This document shows, one piece after another, positions 34,601 through 45,753 of a stretch of DNA of 64,000 nucleotides. The notes under the pieces are model-generated. The model made no database searches. It was not told the DNA's origin and saw only the letters and a program-made list of their open reading frames with translations. The position numbers and the translations under genes were made by a program. Source of the stretch: Juglans regia (taxonomy: Eukaryota; Streptophyta; Magnoliopsida; Fagales; Juglandaceae); contig NC_049916.1 of the NCBI RefSeq assembly GCF_001411555.2, positions 25,500,558-25,564,557 on the forward strand, given 5' to 3'. Each line of letters opens with the position of its first letter. Position 1 is the first letter of the stretch.

Positions 34601-37600
34601 CACCGAGTATTCCCCTACAAACTCTTCAAGATTCTCCACCACCATTTTATCCCACATTACCAACACTCCACCCGATGCCCCATTCGAGGGTAGATACGTC
34701 CACCCTATATGCTGGCAGCCCCAAATACTCCGGATAATACTTCTTGTGATAAACTTCAGCTTAGTCTCCATTAAGCACAAAATGTCCACCTTCCATTGTC
34801 TTAACAAATTTCTTATTCGGAGGCGTTTGTCAATCTCATTCAGCCACCTCACATTCCAAATTAGAATTTTGGGCTTCATTTATCTTCTTTTTTTTTAGCA
34901 TTTAATAGTTTTACTTGGAAGATATTGGTACTTCTGCACATAATTTAAGGCTTTTTTAAATCACTTTTAATTTTATTGGAAACAGAGTTATGTATACACT
35001 CTTGTCTATTTCCATCATATGAAGTAACAAATTAGATAATAAATGGTAAACAATTAAGCTGATTTTTTTCCAACCAGAAAATTGTATTAAAGAAAAAGCT
35101 TCATTTAATCTCCACACAATATATATATTATATATACATGATAAATATAAGGTGCAGATGCTGGGATGGAGTGCTAGACAACCAACCTGTAATAAAGCTG
35201 TTGGAAACAGCCTCCACATATCCTGTCATTGACTGTGCCTTTGCTCTGATTATCTTAGCTTTTTCAACAGCATCCTCAGGCCAGTCAATATTAGCAATAT
35301 TCTCATCAGCATCTTCATCCTCAACTTTGTTAGCATTAGATATGATGGATTTACCAAGCATCAACAATTGAGACACCGCAAAACAGCACATTTCTGAGAG
35401 CCTCTGCAAAACATATATAATGATCTCAATGTTTAGTAACCGACTTAAGATTAAGAAGCCATATCAACAATGAAAATGTTTAGTTCGGATGTCCCCAATA
35501 ACATCATCACTATCTCCGTACATGAACCCCCTCTGAATGAAGAGACTCCAGTCTGCCAGTAGTCCTTTGAATCATATCATTAATGGCCAACCCTGCTAAA
35601 GCACTTGTGAACCTGCAGAATGTAATAATTGCAGTGTAAAAGGTGCTTAAGAAGTTCATTATGACTTTCAATCTTTCATTGACATCAACCCAGTCAATAT
35701 CACCAACATTAATGAACAAAAAGCCTCACACACTACAGTCTACTAATACAAGACACAAGACCGAATATTAGTAGTGTTAAACTAGCTATTCTTGCACCAC
35801 GTCTAACTTCTTAAGGATTCACCTTTCACCTATTCCACAATTTTAACTAAATGTTTAACCTATGTGTGCAACCACACCAAACATCAAATTAATATGATAT
35901 TGACTCAGATATTCTTTTGAATAAAACTTCAATTCTGCATTTCATATGGATGGGATACCTAAAATTCCAATTACCTTAATACACGAGTGTAATTGGCATG
36001 TAGTGATCACATATTCCAAAAATGGATTTTACAAAAATGCAACCCACAAAAACATTCAGACGTATAAAAGCAGCCAGATTTACAACAGGTATACCGTATA
36101 GTTTGATCATGGCTCTAGGTCTACAGAAAATGTAAAACTTGAAAAAAAAGAGTCTATAAATAATAAACAAGAGACCTAGAGGATTGAATAAGGCAACATT
36201 TACTAGCACGTGCAATCCTATCAGCCAGAGAGATTTGGAAATTAGATATTGAGAGCTAAATGAAGAACCAACTATAAGCACAAGCTGAAGCAAGACAACC
36301 AACACACCAAGTGCAGAGGAGCATGCACAACACCCATGATAATCTAAGTAAATGAAAATTTCTAAAGAAATATACCCCACAGCCATATCAGCAGCCTTGC
36401 TGACACTTGAGTTGTGTAAATTCTTCATCTCATCACCACTTCCCTCATCCCCAGTCTCTATTTTTTTACCTTTGTCTGTCTCTACACCACTTCCATCCAT
36501 TTCAGTACTTAAACTGAAAATTTGTTGGACCTGTTTTAGCTTTCCATCCATGACAGATTTATGTTCTGATGATAATTTTCCTTTTCTTCGGTTAAATAAT
36601 AGGGCATGATGATTGGACAATGCCTCCAGCTCCTGTCAGTATTACAGTAAAACAATTTCATAATACTATTGTATTAACTAGAAAAATCTAACTTCAAAGA
36701 TAAGATGCGACCTCCAAATGTTCTGGACCTCCATATATATAGAAGCACCGATCAAATGTCACTTCCTCATACAATTGATCCTCACTAATTTGTTGTTCAG
36801 CTAATTTAGAATTCTTCTCAACTTCAATACCAGTTTCTGTAATCAGTAGATCCATAGTCTCCTTTCCTACGAGTTCAAGCACTTGCATTCCCCTTGCCGT
36901 AAAAGCTTTACCACTCTGTAAATTGAAGATGAGGGTAAGCAATCAGAAAACAGTGATAAGCAAGATGACACAGGTCATAAATCATGCAAACCTCTAATAT
37001 GGAAGGTGCAACAGAACCAGCCGCTGGTAAACTACCATGCTGAATAGATTCTGCAAGGTTCACAGCAGAATGCTCAATCCTGAAAAACATAAGCATAAAT
37101 CACATTCAATGAACAAATGAAGTAGGTTGTGGTGGGAATAATTGGAAGAGACTGTAACACATTCAGTGTAATGATTTCAGAGCTGAAAAAAGAAAGTGCA
37201 AAATGAGAAACCTTAAAATCCAAGGAAAATTTATCCAAAAATTTAAATTGCATGGAACTTTTCAAAGGGTCTTTCTTTTCCCTCTTACTTTTTTTTTTTT
37301 TTTTTGGGGTGGAGGGGGGGTGTTCTTGTCTCAAACTTTGAAATTGACCCTAATACCATCTGTACCAACTCAAGGAAAAGTTCAAGCCACATCTACACTT
37401 GTACTCAAAATGATTAGTTAATATTACATTTGGAGTCCCTTCTTTGAATCATTATACACCGCAAGAACTTCTTCCTCTCAAGCAACGTGGAATCTCATTA
37501 AATAGCCTTCTATAAATTTGGGGCATCACAATAAAGAAGGAACAATACCAAATATGACCATGAAAAGGTTATCTAAAAGGTCATAGAACCATAGGATAAA

Positions 37601-40600
37601 AAACTACTAACCTTCTTTTCAACACAAAAGTGACCACTGATTCATGTTTCCCCCAATATCCAATGTTTTCTCTTTCATATACATCTAGCATTACGCCAAA
37701 TACCCAATACACATCCATATTTTGTGACCCAGATATTGGCTATTATCCAAACCACATATATGATGAATTTCAAACATCATGAACTAAGGAAATATCTTCT
37801 TTTTTTTTTTATGACAGGGGAACCGCCCAACGGTAGAGCCCTTAGGACTCACCCATGGAACCTAAACCCCTGGAGAGACTAGCACAGCAACTCACAGCCA
37901 TGGCCTCCCACTTAAATAGCAGTTTGATCCCAGGGGGAATCAAACCTATGACATGGGGCTCATGCACGCAAGTTCGCCCTTACCACTTGGGCTACCCATG
38001 GGTGGGTAACTAGAGAAATATCATTCCACCAATGCATAAATTTTGATAATGCCCAACAGTTTTGCATATCTTTACCTCCCCAAAGCTTATTATTTATACA
38101 AATTTTATCATAAAATTTATTTTGCAGACATCGAAGTTAAAAAGGGAACATCCCTTGTTGCTTATATTATTCAAAGATATATCTAACCATTTTCATTAAT
38201 TTTATGGTCCCAACCCTGGTTGTAAAATAAAAAGAGAAATCAAACATTTAACCTACAAAGGAACTGAAACCACATTTTTTTTTTTATCAGTAAAAAAGAG
38301 AGATATTATATATATGAATGAATAAACGTGATCCTTGTACACAAGACAAGGATTACAAAGGAACTCCTAAAAACATTCTAAAGGCTAATTAAAGACAAGA
38401 ATTCCTGAACATTGTCCCCATTTAATACAATATTGGAAAACCAACACATTAGAGTGTGGAGAAAAAAATTCTTCAACTCAGTACTTGTGCGTTCCTTATC
38501 TTCAAAAACACGGGCATTCCTTTCCATCCAAATACACCACATAATACACAGCGGGATCATCTTCCACACTGCTGCCGCTTGATTGCAACCTTGCAGCTTT
38601 GACCAACATCCCAGCAAGTCCACCACCCGCTTAGGCATAACCCAGGCAATATCAACCCTCATAAAGATCTCATCCCACAACACCCTTGTTACCTTACAAT
38701 GTAGTAATAGATGGTCCACAGATTCTCCATTCTTCTTACACAAATAGCACCAGTCCAATACTATGCATCCTCTCTTCCTCAAGTTATCTGTGGTCAGTAT
38801 CTTCCCAAGAGCTGCACTCCAAACGAAGAAAGCTACTTTAGGGGGCACACGAGCCCTCCAAATATTCTTCCAAGGGAACGGAGTAATCTCAAGTCGTGTT
38901 GTCAAGATGCTATAATACGCCTTGACTGTACATAACTTATGGTTATTAGACCTCCATTTCAAACTATCTCGCTGTGTTGCTGGAATCTCTGTGGAATATA
39001 ATAAGTTGAAAAATTCTGAAACAATAGATAATTCCCAGTCATGTAGGTCCTTATTAAAAAGGATATTCCACAGATGCATTCCATTAGAGAATATACGCAC
39101 ATCAGCCACTGAAACTTCCCTATCAGCTGCAATGGAATATAAGGTCGGAAAAACTCTTTCCAAAGCCTGAACTCCACACCACACATCCCTCCAAAATCTG
39201 ATGTGACTGCCCTCGCCAACTACGAAGCGAACTTGATTTACAAAACCTGGCCACCCCTTCCTTATATACTTCCATAAACCCACCCCATAGCCCCCACTTA
39301 CTTCCTTAGAGCACCACCCACCCCAATCTACCCCATATCTAGCATCAATAGTATCCCTCCACAATGACCCCTCCTCCAGATGATATCTCCATAACCATTT
39401 TCCCAATAAAGCTTTATTGAAAATTCTCAAATTACAGACACCCAACCCCCCATTCACAACTGGATCGCATACAGTCTCCCATCTAACCAAATGGAATTTC
39501 TTCTCCTCTCCCATTCCACCCCATAGGAACGCCCTAAAGAGTTTCTCCATCCTATTCACCACCCCTACTGGCATAGGAAACAAAGATAAAAAATACGTTG
39601 GGAGATTAGTAAGAGTACTCTTAATAAGCGTGAGACGGCCCCCCTTCGATAAGTACACTCGTTTCCAACCAGCCAGTCTTTTCTCTATCTTCTCCACTAT
39701 CCCATCCCATAAAGCTTTATTCTTGAAAGATGCTCCCAAGGGAAGACCCAAGTATTTCATTGGAAAAGAGGCCACCTTACAATCCAAGAAACTAGCTAAC
39801 TTGAGAATATTAGGAACTGCCCCCACAGTTCCTAATATTCTTTGGCCATGGAGAAATTCAATGAGTTCATATTTGATCTAGATTTTATGGATCTCCTTTT
39901 GGTAGGGGGTGAATTCACTTGGTCAAATGGGCGGGTTTGGTCGAGACTGGATAGATTCTTAGTATCTCTTTCATGGGAAGCTAAATATCCGGAAGCAAGC
40001 CAGAGAAGACTAGCTCGAGTCAGTTCTGATCATTATCCTATCCTTTTGGATTGTGTGGGTATTCATAGGGGGCGACGGTATTTCAAGTTTGAAAATATGT
40101 GGTTAACAGCAGATGGGTTTGTAGAGAGGGTTAGTGGTTGGTGGTCTTCATATCAGTTTGTCGGTACTCCAAGTTACATTTTGGCAAGTAAGTTGAAGGC
40201 ATTGAAACAAGACTTGAAGAAGTGGAATTTGGAGGTGTTTGGTCATATTGACAACCAAAAGATTTCACTGTTGGAGGAACTGCAGGAACTTGAGAATAAA
40301 GAGCTTTTGGGAGATAATACGGATGAGGTGTTATTGAGGAAGGGAGCGGTTATGACCAATTTGGAAAGGATCTTGCTATCGGAGGAGATCTCATGGCGTC
40401 AAAAATCTAGGGCACTTTGGTTGAAAGAAGGTGATAGATGTACGAAATTTTTTCACAAAGTGGCTAATTCACATCGATGGAACAATGTCATAGAGTCACT
40501 TCAATCAGGATCTCAGGTGATATCTTCTCCTTTTGAGCTTGAAAATCACATAGTACAGTATTATGAGTCTCTTCTCTCGGAATCGGTTAGTTGGAGGCCG

Positions 40601-43600
40601 AAGCTTGATGCTTTGCATTTTGAAGAAATTGATTCGCAGAGTGTGAGTAATATGGAGAGACCTTTTGTTGAAGAAGAGATCCACAAGGTCATAGCTGGCA
40701 TGGCAAAAGATAAAGCGCCGGGGCCGGATGGTTTTTTAATGGGGTTCTTCCAAACTTGTAGGGATATTGTAAAAGATGATGTTATGCAGGTTTTCCACGA
40801 ATTTCATGCCTTTCAGAAGTTTGAAAAATCCATCAATACATCCTTTATTGCTCTTATTCCTAAGAAAAATGGGGCTTCGTCTATTGAAGATTTTCGGCCG
40901 ATAAGCCTGGTTAGTAGTGTGTATAAGATAATCTCGAAGGTCCTTGCTAACCGGCTTAGCCCGGCGTTAGAACATATTATCTCCAAGTCTCAGAACGCTT
41001 TTATTCGTGGGAGACAAATTATTGACTCAGTACTTATTGCAAATGAATGCTTGGATTACAAGATAAGGGAGGGAGGTTCAGGTGTTCTGTGCAAGCTTGA
41101 CATGGAAAAGGCTTATGACCATGTGAATTGGGAATTCCTCTTATATGTGCTTGAGAGATGTGGCTTTGGGAGTAGGTGGATTGCATGGATGCGTCAGTGT
41201 ATTTCTACCGCCCGTTTCTCAGTTTTGATTAATGGTACACCTGCTGGTTTTTTTGCTAGTTCAAGAGGCCTTCGACAGGGAGATCCTTTATCTCCTCTTT
41301 TATTTGTCATAGTTATGGAGGCTTTGAGTAGGATGGTGCAGGCTGCGGTTGGGGGAGGTTTCTTATCCGGTTTTCAGGTGGGTAATGGTGAGGTTGGCAC
41401 TATCACCATATCACATCTTCTCTTTGCAGATGATACATTAGTTTTCTATGAAGCAAAGAGTAGCCAGATCCAAACGTCCATGGGAGTGCCCTCACTCTGT
41501 TACTCACCCCCGAAACAGAGGGATGAGCCATGAACTCCCTCAACTTATCTCCAAATTTCCTCCACCCCTCACCCTTCCTGCCCTCTGGAACCACTAACAT
41601 TCCTCTCCTCTTTTCATGCCCAAAATCCGAAATGGAGAAATATCTTCCATTGCGGTTGCACCCCTCTGTATCATTAAAACTGCATTTCCAGTTCTACAAG
41701 TTCTAATAAACTCTGAAGAGCCCAAAGATGCAGCACACTCCCTCACCATCAAACCCAACCACCCCAAAGCCTCATGCTCTAATGAAATGTATTTCACCAC
41801 ACGCCAACTACTCTAGGTGATTCTCCACCACCTATCATTCTCCCTACTGAAAACAAATACCTTCTGTTCAATGAAGACCTCTGTGCTCATACCCATCTTC
41901 ACCCTACAATGCACTATATCGAGAATCTCCAATCTATAACTTTACTCCACTGAACTACATGCTAAACACCACAAGGAACTACCACCATACTGAAACCACA
42001 TTCTGGCTAAAAAGCATACATTTTAACTACTAATTATAATCCATACCATAATTTGTTATCATATAAAACTATAATCCATACCATAACCATATTGCACTCT
42101 TGTGCTTGCAAAATGATCTGTCATTGCATTTAATTAAAAAAACGATAATTGATCAATGGTTAAATTATCTATTGATTCAACTTAAACGTAACATACTTGT
42201 GAACCAAATCTGTACCCCCTCTCCATGCACTACCTAGCGCATTCCACGCTCCAGATGCCAAATTCTCCACAGAATTATCAAGAACCTTCAAGCCCTGCAA
42301 GGAAAAAAAAAACTCAAATAATCTGCGCTTAATGAAGCAAAGAAAATATTTGAATTATAAATACATGAATTGCAATACATTTTTTTTTTTTTTTGATAAG
42401 TCATGAATTGCAATACATACACATCTGGTGAAACAGTGTAACTAAATTAATCAATTTGCTTTGGCATATTTTCAAGTGTAATTCAAGGTAGCTAGCAATG
42501 TCTAGTGATACTAATTCTTCACATGTGCATACAGGTAGAGGAAAAAATGTGGAAGCCATATTAACCCCCAATTATAGGTTCAAACAACATTCAGTCAGTG
42601 GAACCAAAACAAAAAACTCTTATGTCTGACTTACCTGGCCAAAGAATGACTCCTCACTAGCTTTCTCCAATTTATCCAGAGCAGACTTCCGAAGCTTGTC
42701 TACTTCATCTTCACTTTCCTTTTCATTTGCAGAGTCTTCTACCTCTCCTTCTTCCTTAGAAGATTCTGAAACCTCATCAGAGTCCTGAATGTCTGAGATG
42801 CTCTTTGCTGCTGTCTGAGCAACTGCGGCAGCCTGCATCCATCCACAAGGCACTGATCAACAAAACTAAAAATACTCTAACAAAAATGCAACATGCAGAA
42901 TATAGCACCAATGAGTGCAATGTTTGAACAAGCAACACTTTGACAACCCTTAACAAGGACACTGAACAAAAGGATACTGGATCGAGAAATGAAAGAATGA
43001 GAAATAACACTTATGAATGCATAGCTTGAAGAAGTTATACTTTTAAAAAGTATGGGAAACTTATCTAAGCAAGTAAACAAGAGTACTGGGTTGGCTGAGT
43101 TTTGTCAGAAATGTAAACAAAGGAATCAAGAGAGCAATTGGAATGGAGGATTCAGTACTAATCACCATAATGTGATCTACACAGCATATTGAGATTTATA
43201 TAAGCGATATTCCAGCTAGATTACCTACTTTTCTCATTAATAAAGTTCTTCTTTACTGATAGAAAAAAAGATTACCAGCGAGGCAACGAGGCTAATTACT
43301 CAACTAACTTGAAACTACTGCTAACCGAGCACAAACAAAAATAACATAATTTTTTTTTATAAGCAATAAGAGATTTTATCTCCAAGAATAGGCATAAGCC
43401 CAAGTACACAGCACGCATACAAAGGAAATACCTACTACTTTCTAAAAACAAAAGGAAATCTAAAACAGATTCTGGAAATTGTCTTCCATTACAAAAGTTT
43501 TAGCCCACAAACTCAAAGTACTAAAGAAAAAACCCCTAAGGTCTCCCAATGAATGTTCTTTGTCTTCGAAGCATCTCTCATTCCTTTCAAGCCATAGACA

Positions 43601-45376
43601 CCACATGAGACAAGAAGGAATCATCTTCCAAATATCAAAGCATTCTTGCTACCCTTCAATCCCTTCCACCCTACCAATAAATCCACCACTTCCTTGGAGA
43701 TTACCCAAAGTAGACCAGTCCGATTCAAAACCTCATTCCACAAGATCCTGGCCACTTCACAATGAAAAAATAGATGATTAACAAATTCCCCATCCTTCTT
43801 GCACACGACACACCAATCAACAATGTACATACCTCTCCTTCTAAGATTTTCAGTTGTCAACACTTTGCCTAGGGATACCACCCAACAGAAAACAAACCTT
43901 GGAAGGAACTTTCACTTTCCATATGTTTTTCTAGGGGAATTCACAGCTCCTGTAACTGGTTAATATGCTGTAAAAAGAGGAAACTGAGAACTTAGAATTT
44001 CCTGCAGGAGCCCACAGCATGCTGTCCTCCCTACCTAGCATCAACTTTGAACTGTAAAGTTTTTCCAGAAAAGCCTTAACATCATCCACTTCCCAGTCAT
44101 TAACATCCCTAATAAAGTTAACATTCCAATGAATATTATTGTCAATGCAAAAGAAAGAATTTCCCACAGCTGCATTTTGATTCCTTGCAATTCTGAAAAG
44201 AGAGGGAAAATCCAACTTAAGTGTAGAATCCCCACACCACAAGTCATGCCAGAAAAGTATACTCTTCCCATCTCCCACCTTTAATCTAATATGATTAGAA
44301 AATTCCCCCCATCATTTTCTAATGAACTTACACAAACTCACCCCATATGCATGACTTGTGGGAAATTGTAACATACTGAAAAAACTATATAGCTAACTAA
44401 ATTGCTAACTAAATGTAAGATATCTGGACTGCGAGCTTGAGTTATTTCCAGCAAGTTTCCAGAAAAGAGATTTTAAAAGTAAGGCAGAGACTCTTCCTCT
44501 CTCAAGTGAACCCGTTGGAAGCTTTGCTATAGAAGCTCAAGCCCACATCAATCTAGATATGCATATCGAAATATTCACTCTGGATGCAGGAATAGCGACA
44601 TGGACTAAATGTCCTGTCAACTGTCAAGCTAAGGAACTTACTCCTTATCACACACTCCCCTGGGTTTTTAAACCACGACCTCACCTTCCACCTATGTCTA
44701 TGGAGGAACTGTCATTTGCATTAACCTCATTAGCTATTTAGATTATCAACATATAATTACAAATTTCGTTCATAAGGATACTCCAATCTCCTCCTCAATA
44801 AATAAAATTGGAAACCCGCAAACTGGAAATAGTTGAATCCCCTCCAATGAAGTCAATTGGCCAATCCAAAGTAAGTAACCACCACCATCATTTCTCATCA
44901 ACTGCCATAAGCACCGACATTTGCAAACGTGCTTTACTAATAAATTAAAACCCCCAACGTTCAGTTAGATTAATCGAAATTCGTCATGGCATTCACCTCC
45001 ACAACACCGAGAGCAATCTAATCGGATTGATAAAAAACAAACAAAGAAAATTGGATCTGTTCATTCAACGATTCTTCCAACCAACCCCAGCTTTCAAAAA
45101 TGGAAACAGTTAAGAAGGGAGCTCACCTATCATTTAAATTTAAAAAAAAATCAAAAGGAAAATAGAAAGAAGAATGCGCACATTGCGAGATATTTCTTCG
45201 GCGGCTTTTTGGAGATCTGAGAGAACGGAGAGAGGAGAGAACCCCCAACCGCCCCATCCACCGCTTCCGCCACCGGATTTTGGCTCCGGTTTTGCTTCAT
45301 TTGCCGCTTGCGCTTTTAGTGGTTCTTTCTCCGTCTCCATCTCATCCTTCACCGACTCTTTGTTCTCTTCCTCCAT
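28166..45376 (-). CDS. FAM114/DUF719-like protein, nine exons with transposon-filled introns
   Basis: The exons are 45376-45182, 42832-42635, 42294-42197, 37079-36992, 36915-36712, 36632-36376, 35612-35522, 35403-35187 and 28374-28166. All introns are GT-AG and the phases agree, giving 518 residues. The protein has an acidic N-terminus, a Gly/Trp block ([20 protein letters not shown]), an amphipathic Ala-rich helix ([16 protein letters not shown]) and an acidic coil. Then follow [20 protein letters not shown], which resembles the core of animal FAM114A/DUF719 proteins, and [20 protein letters not shown]. The C-terminal half is helical ([40 protein letters not shown]). It has no signal peptide or transmembrane span. 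Animal FAM114A proteins are linked to Golgi and Rab2; the plant role is unknown. Introns 1 (2.3 kb), 3 (5.1 kb) and 8 (6.8 kb) are long because of retroelements, all in the sense orientation. The start at 45376 is preferred over an in-frame ATG at 45397. Confidence 0.88.
31020..33755. mobile_element. Non-autonomous hAT element with captured gene fragments
   Basis: The termini TAGGGGTGGCAATATGTGAT and, in reverse complement, TAGGGGTGTCAATTTGTCTT are inverted repeats. The 8-bp flanks ATTGTAGC (31012-31019) and ATTACAGC (33756-33763) are a target duplication with two mismatches, the size expected for hAT. Both ends are rich in subterminal ACCCGTTAA/AACGGGTC words, as in Ac-like elements. No transposase was recognised. 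The interior holds a CT-rich leader, fragments of a RIC1-like gene and a last open stretch at 33151-33261 ([20 protein letters not shown]). It interrupts the intron-8 LINE, so it is the younger insertion. In the left block it is cut off by the gap. Confidence 0.85.
32558..32983 (+). pseudogene. Captured RIC1-like (Rab-GEF subunit) gene fragment inside the hAT element
   Basis: Three exon-like pieces lie in order with introns between them. 32558-32617 gives [20 protein letters not shown]. 32738-32779 gives [14 protein letters not shown]. 32861 to about 32983 gives VRFLLR, then EEN, then [20 protein letters not shown]. From memory these follow the C-terminal region of plant RIC1, the guanine-exchange subunit acting on Golgi Rab6. 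The donor after the second piece reads ATATGAG rather than GTATGAG. The third piece lacks the residues normally between LLR and SVKN, so it is a rearranged genomic copy, not a cDNA. It should not encode a working protein. Confidence 0.7.
34890..35186. other. Remainder of intron 8
   Basis: Ordinary AT-rich intron sequence lies between the LINE 5' end and the donor of exon 8 (GTTGGT on the minus strand). Nothing further was recognised. Confidence 0.5.
37797..38007 (-). mobile_element. tRNA-derived SINE in intron 3
   Basis: On the minus strand the copy starts with GGTAGCCCAAGTGGTAAGGG (A box) and has GGTTTGATTCCCCC (B box), and it ends in an A-run, seen on the plus strand as T(11). It is flanked by a 15-bp target duplication, AACTAAGGAAATATC (37782-37796) and AACTAGAGAAATATC (38008-38022), with two mismatches. 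The length is 211 bp. It lies in the same direction as the host gene. Confidence 0.87.
38276..41988 (-). mobile_element. L1-type LINE in intron 3 with an internal inversion
   Basis: A 14-bp target duplication ACTGAAACCACATT (38263-38276 and 41989-42002) and a T-run at 38275-38285 (the poly(A) tail) fix the ends. From the 5' side, 41988 to about 41476 is ORF1-like on the minus strand ([39 protein letters not shown]). Then about 41475-39842 is inverted and reads on the plus strand: the endonuclease C-terminal half ([13 protein letters not shown]) through RT ([32 protein letters not shown]). Last, 39826-38378 is again minus ([44 protein letters not shown]). The inner junction is a 16-bp perfect inverted repeat at 39804-39841. 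The two long open frames (482 and 563 codons) are still intact, so the insertion is fairly young. Confidence 0.9.
42381..42401 (-). mobile_element. 21-bp LINE stub with a perfect 17-bp target duplication
   Basis: The plus strand reads T(14) followed by GATAAGT. On both sides stands the identical 17-mer CATGAATTGCAATACAT (42364-42380 and 42402-42418). Read on the minus strand this is ACTTATC plus a poly(A) tail, close to the 3' end of the LINE family in this region. It is therefore an extreme 5'-truncated LINE insertion. It lies between exons 2 and 3 of the FAM114-like gene. Confidence 0.83.
43349..44368 (-). mobile_element. 5'-truncated L1-type LINE in intron 1
   Basis: Only the C-terminal end of ORF2 is present. 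[20 protein letters not shown] and [15 protein letters not shown] are followed after a frameshift by [20 protein letters not shown] and [16 protein letters not shown]-run at 43350-43358 marks the poly(A) end. The short direct repeat TAACATA at 43342-43348 and 44369-44375 may be the target duplication. The copy is in sense with the host gene. Confidence 0.8.
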
Positions 45377-45753
45377 TTCAATTCGTAGAAACCCCAAAGA
45401 TAAACAAACTGAGTGGAGATCTTGCAGTTTCTTCAGAATATGGAAACTGTGTTGGAACTTGGAACTTTGGGGGTATCAATTTGGGAATTTTTCTAGTCGG
45501 AATCGTGCACCTTGCGATCTGGTTCGGCTCAGCGTTACCTTCACGTCACAGAAACGATGCCGTCTGCCAATCTTCGTGAAGAAATTGATAAGAACAAGGA
45601 CTGTTAAGGCGATGTCGACCTTCTGTTAGGTCGACCAGTTCGCCTTAAGAACCCACATGGGAAAATACGATGTTAAAACAATTATTTCGTCATAATAGAT
45701 TATACGGTAAGCAAAATTTTTGATAATAATATTACATGAGACGATATTTATAA
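45377..45753. other. 5' flank of the FAM114-like gene
   Basis: This region should hold the 5' UTR and promoter of the minus-strand gene. No TATA box was obvious. Its most distinctive feature is the hairpin at 45604-45648. Confidence 0.45.
45604..45648. repeat. Strong hairpin upstream of the FAM114-like gene
   Basis: The sequence reads TTAAGGCGATGTCGACCT, then a TCTGTT loop, then AGGTCGACCAGTTCGCCTTAA. Inner arms of 7-8 bp and outer arms of 9 bp pair perfectly, separated by a small asymmetric bulge. It could be a promoter element, the remains of an inverted repeat, or a transposon footprint. Nothing nearby decides. Confidence 0.6.

Larger units (their letters stand above)
28690..34880 (-). 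mobile_element. L1-type LINE in intron 8, split by an hAT insertion
   Basis: Reading on the minus strand from 34880, the order is an endonuclease ([11 protein letters not shown], then VYGPN, then [15 protein letters not shown]), a linker, and then the hAT insertion. After that come reverse transcriptase ([50 protein letters not shown]) and a C-terminal zinc-binding domain ([20 protein letters not shown]) with [13 protein letters not shown] near the end. Several frameshifts and stops break the ORF2. ORF1 was not found, so it is 5'-truncated. No clear poly(A) or target duplication was seen, and the 3' boundary is approximate. The RT half is also present in the left duplicate block. Confidence 0.88.

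Noticed and set aside
39842..41533. A 563-codon plus-strand protein as an independent host gene
   Set aside because: It is endonuclease/RT sequence of the inverted middle part of the intron-3 LINE.
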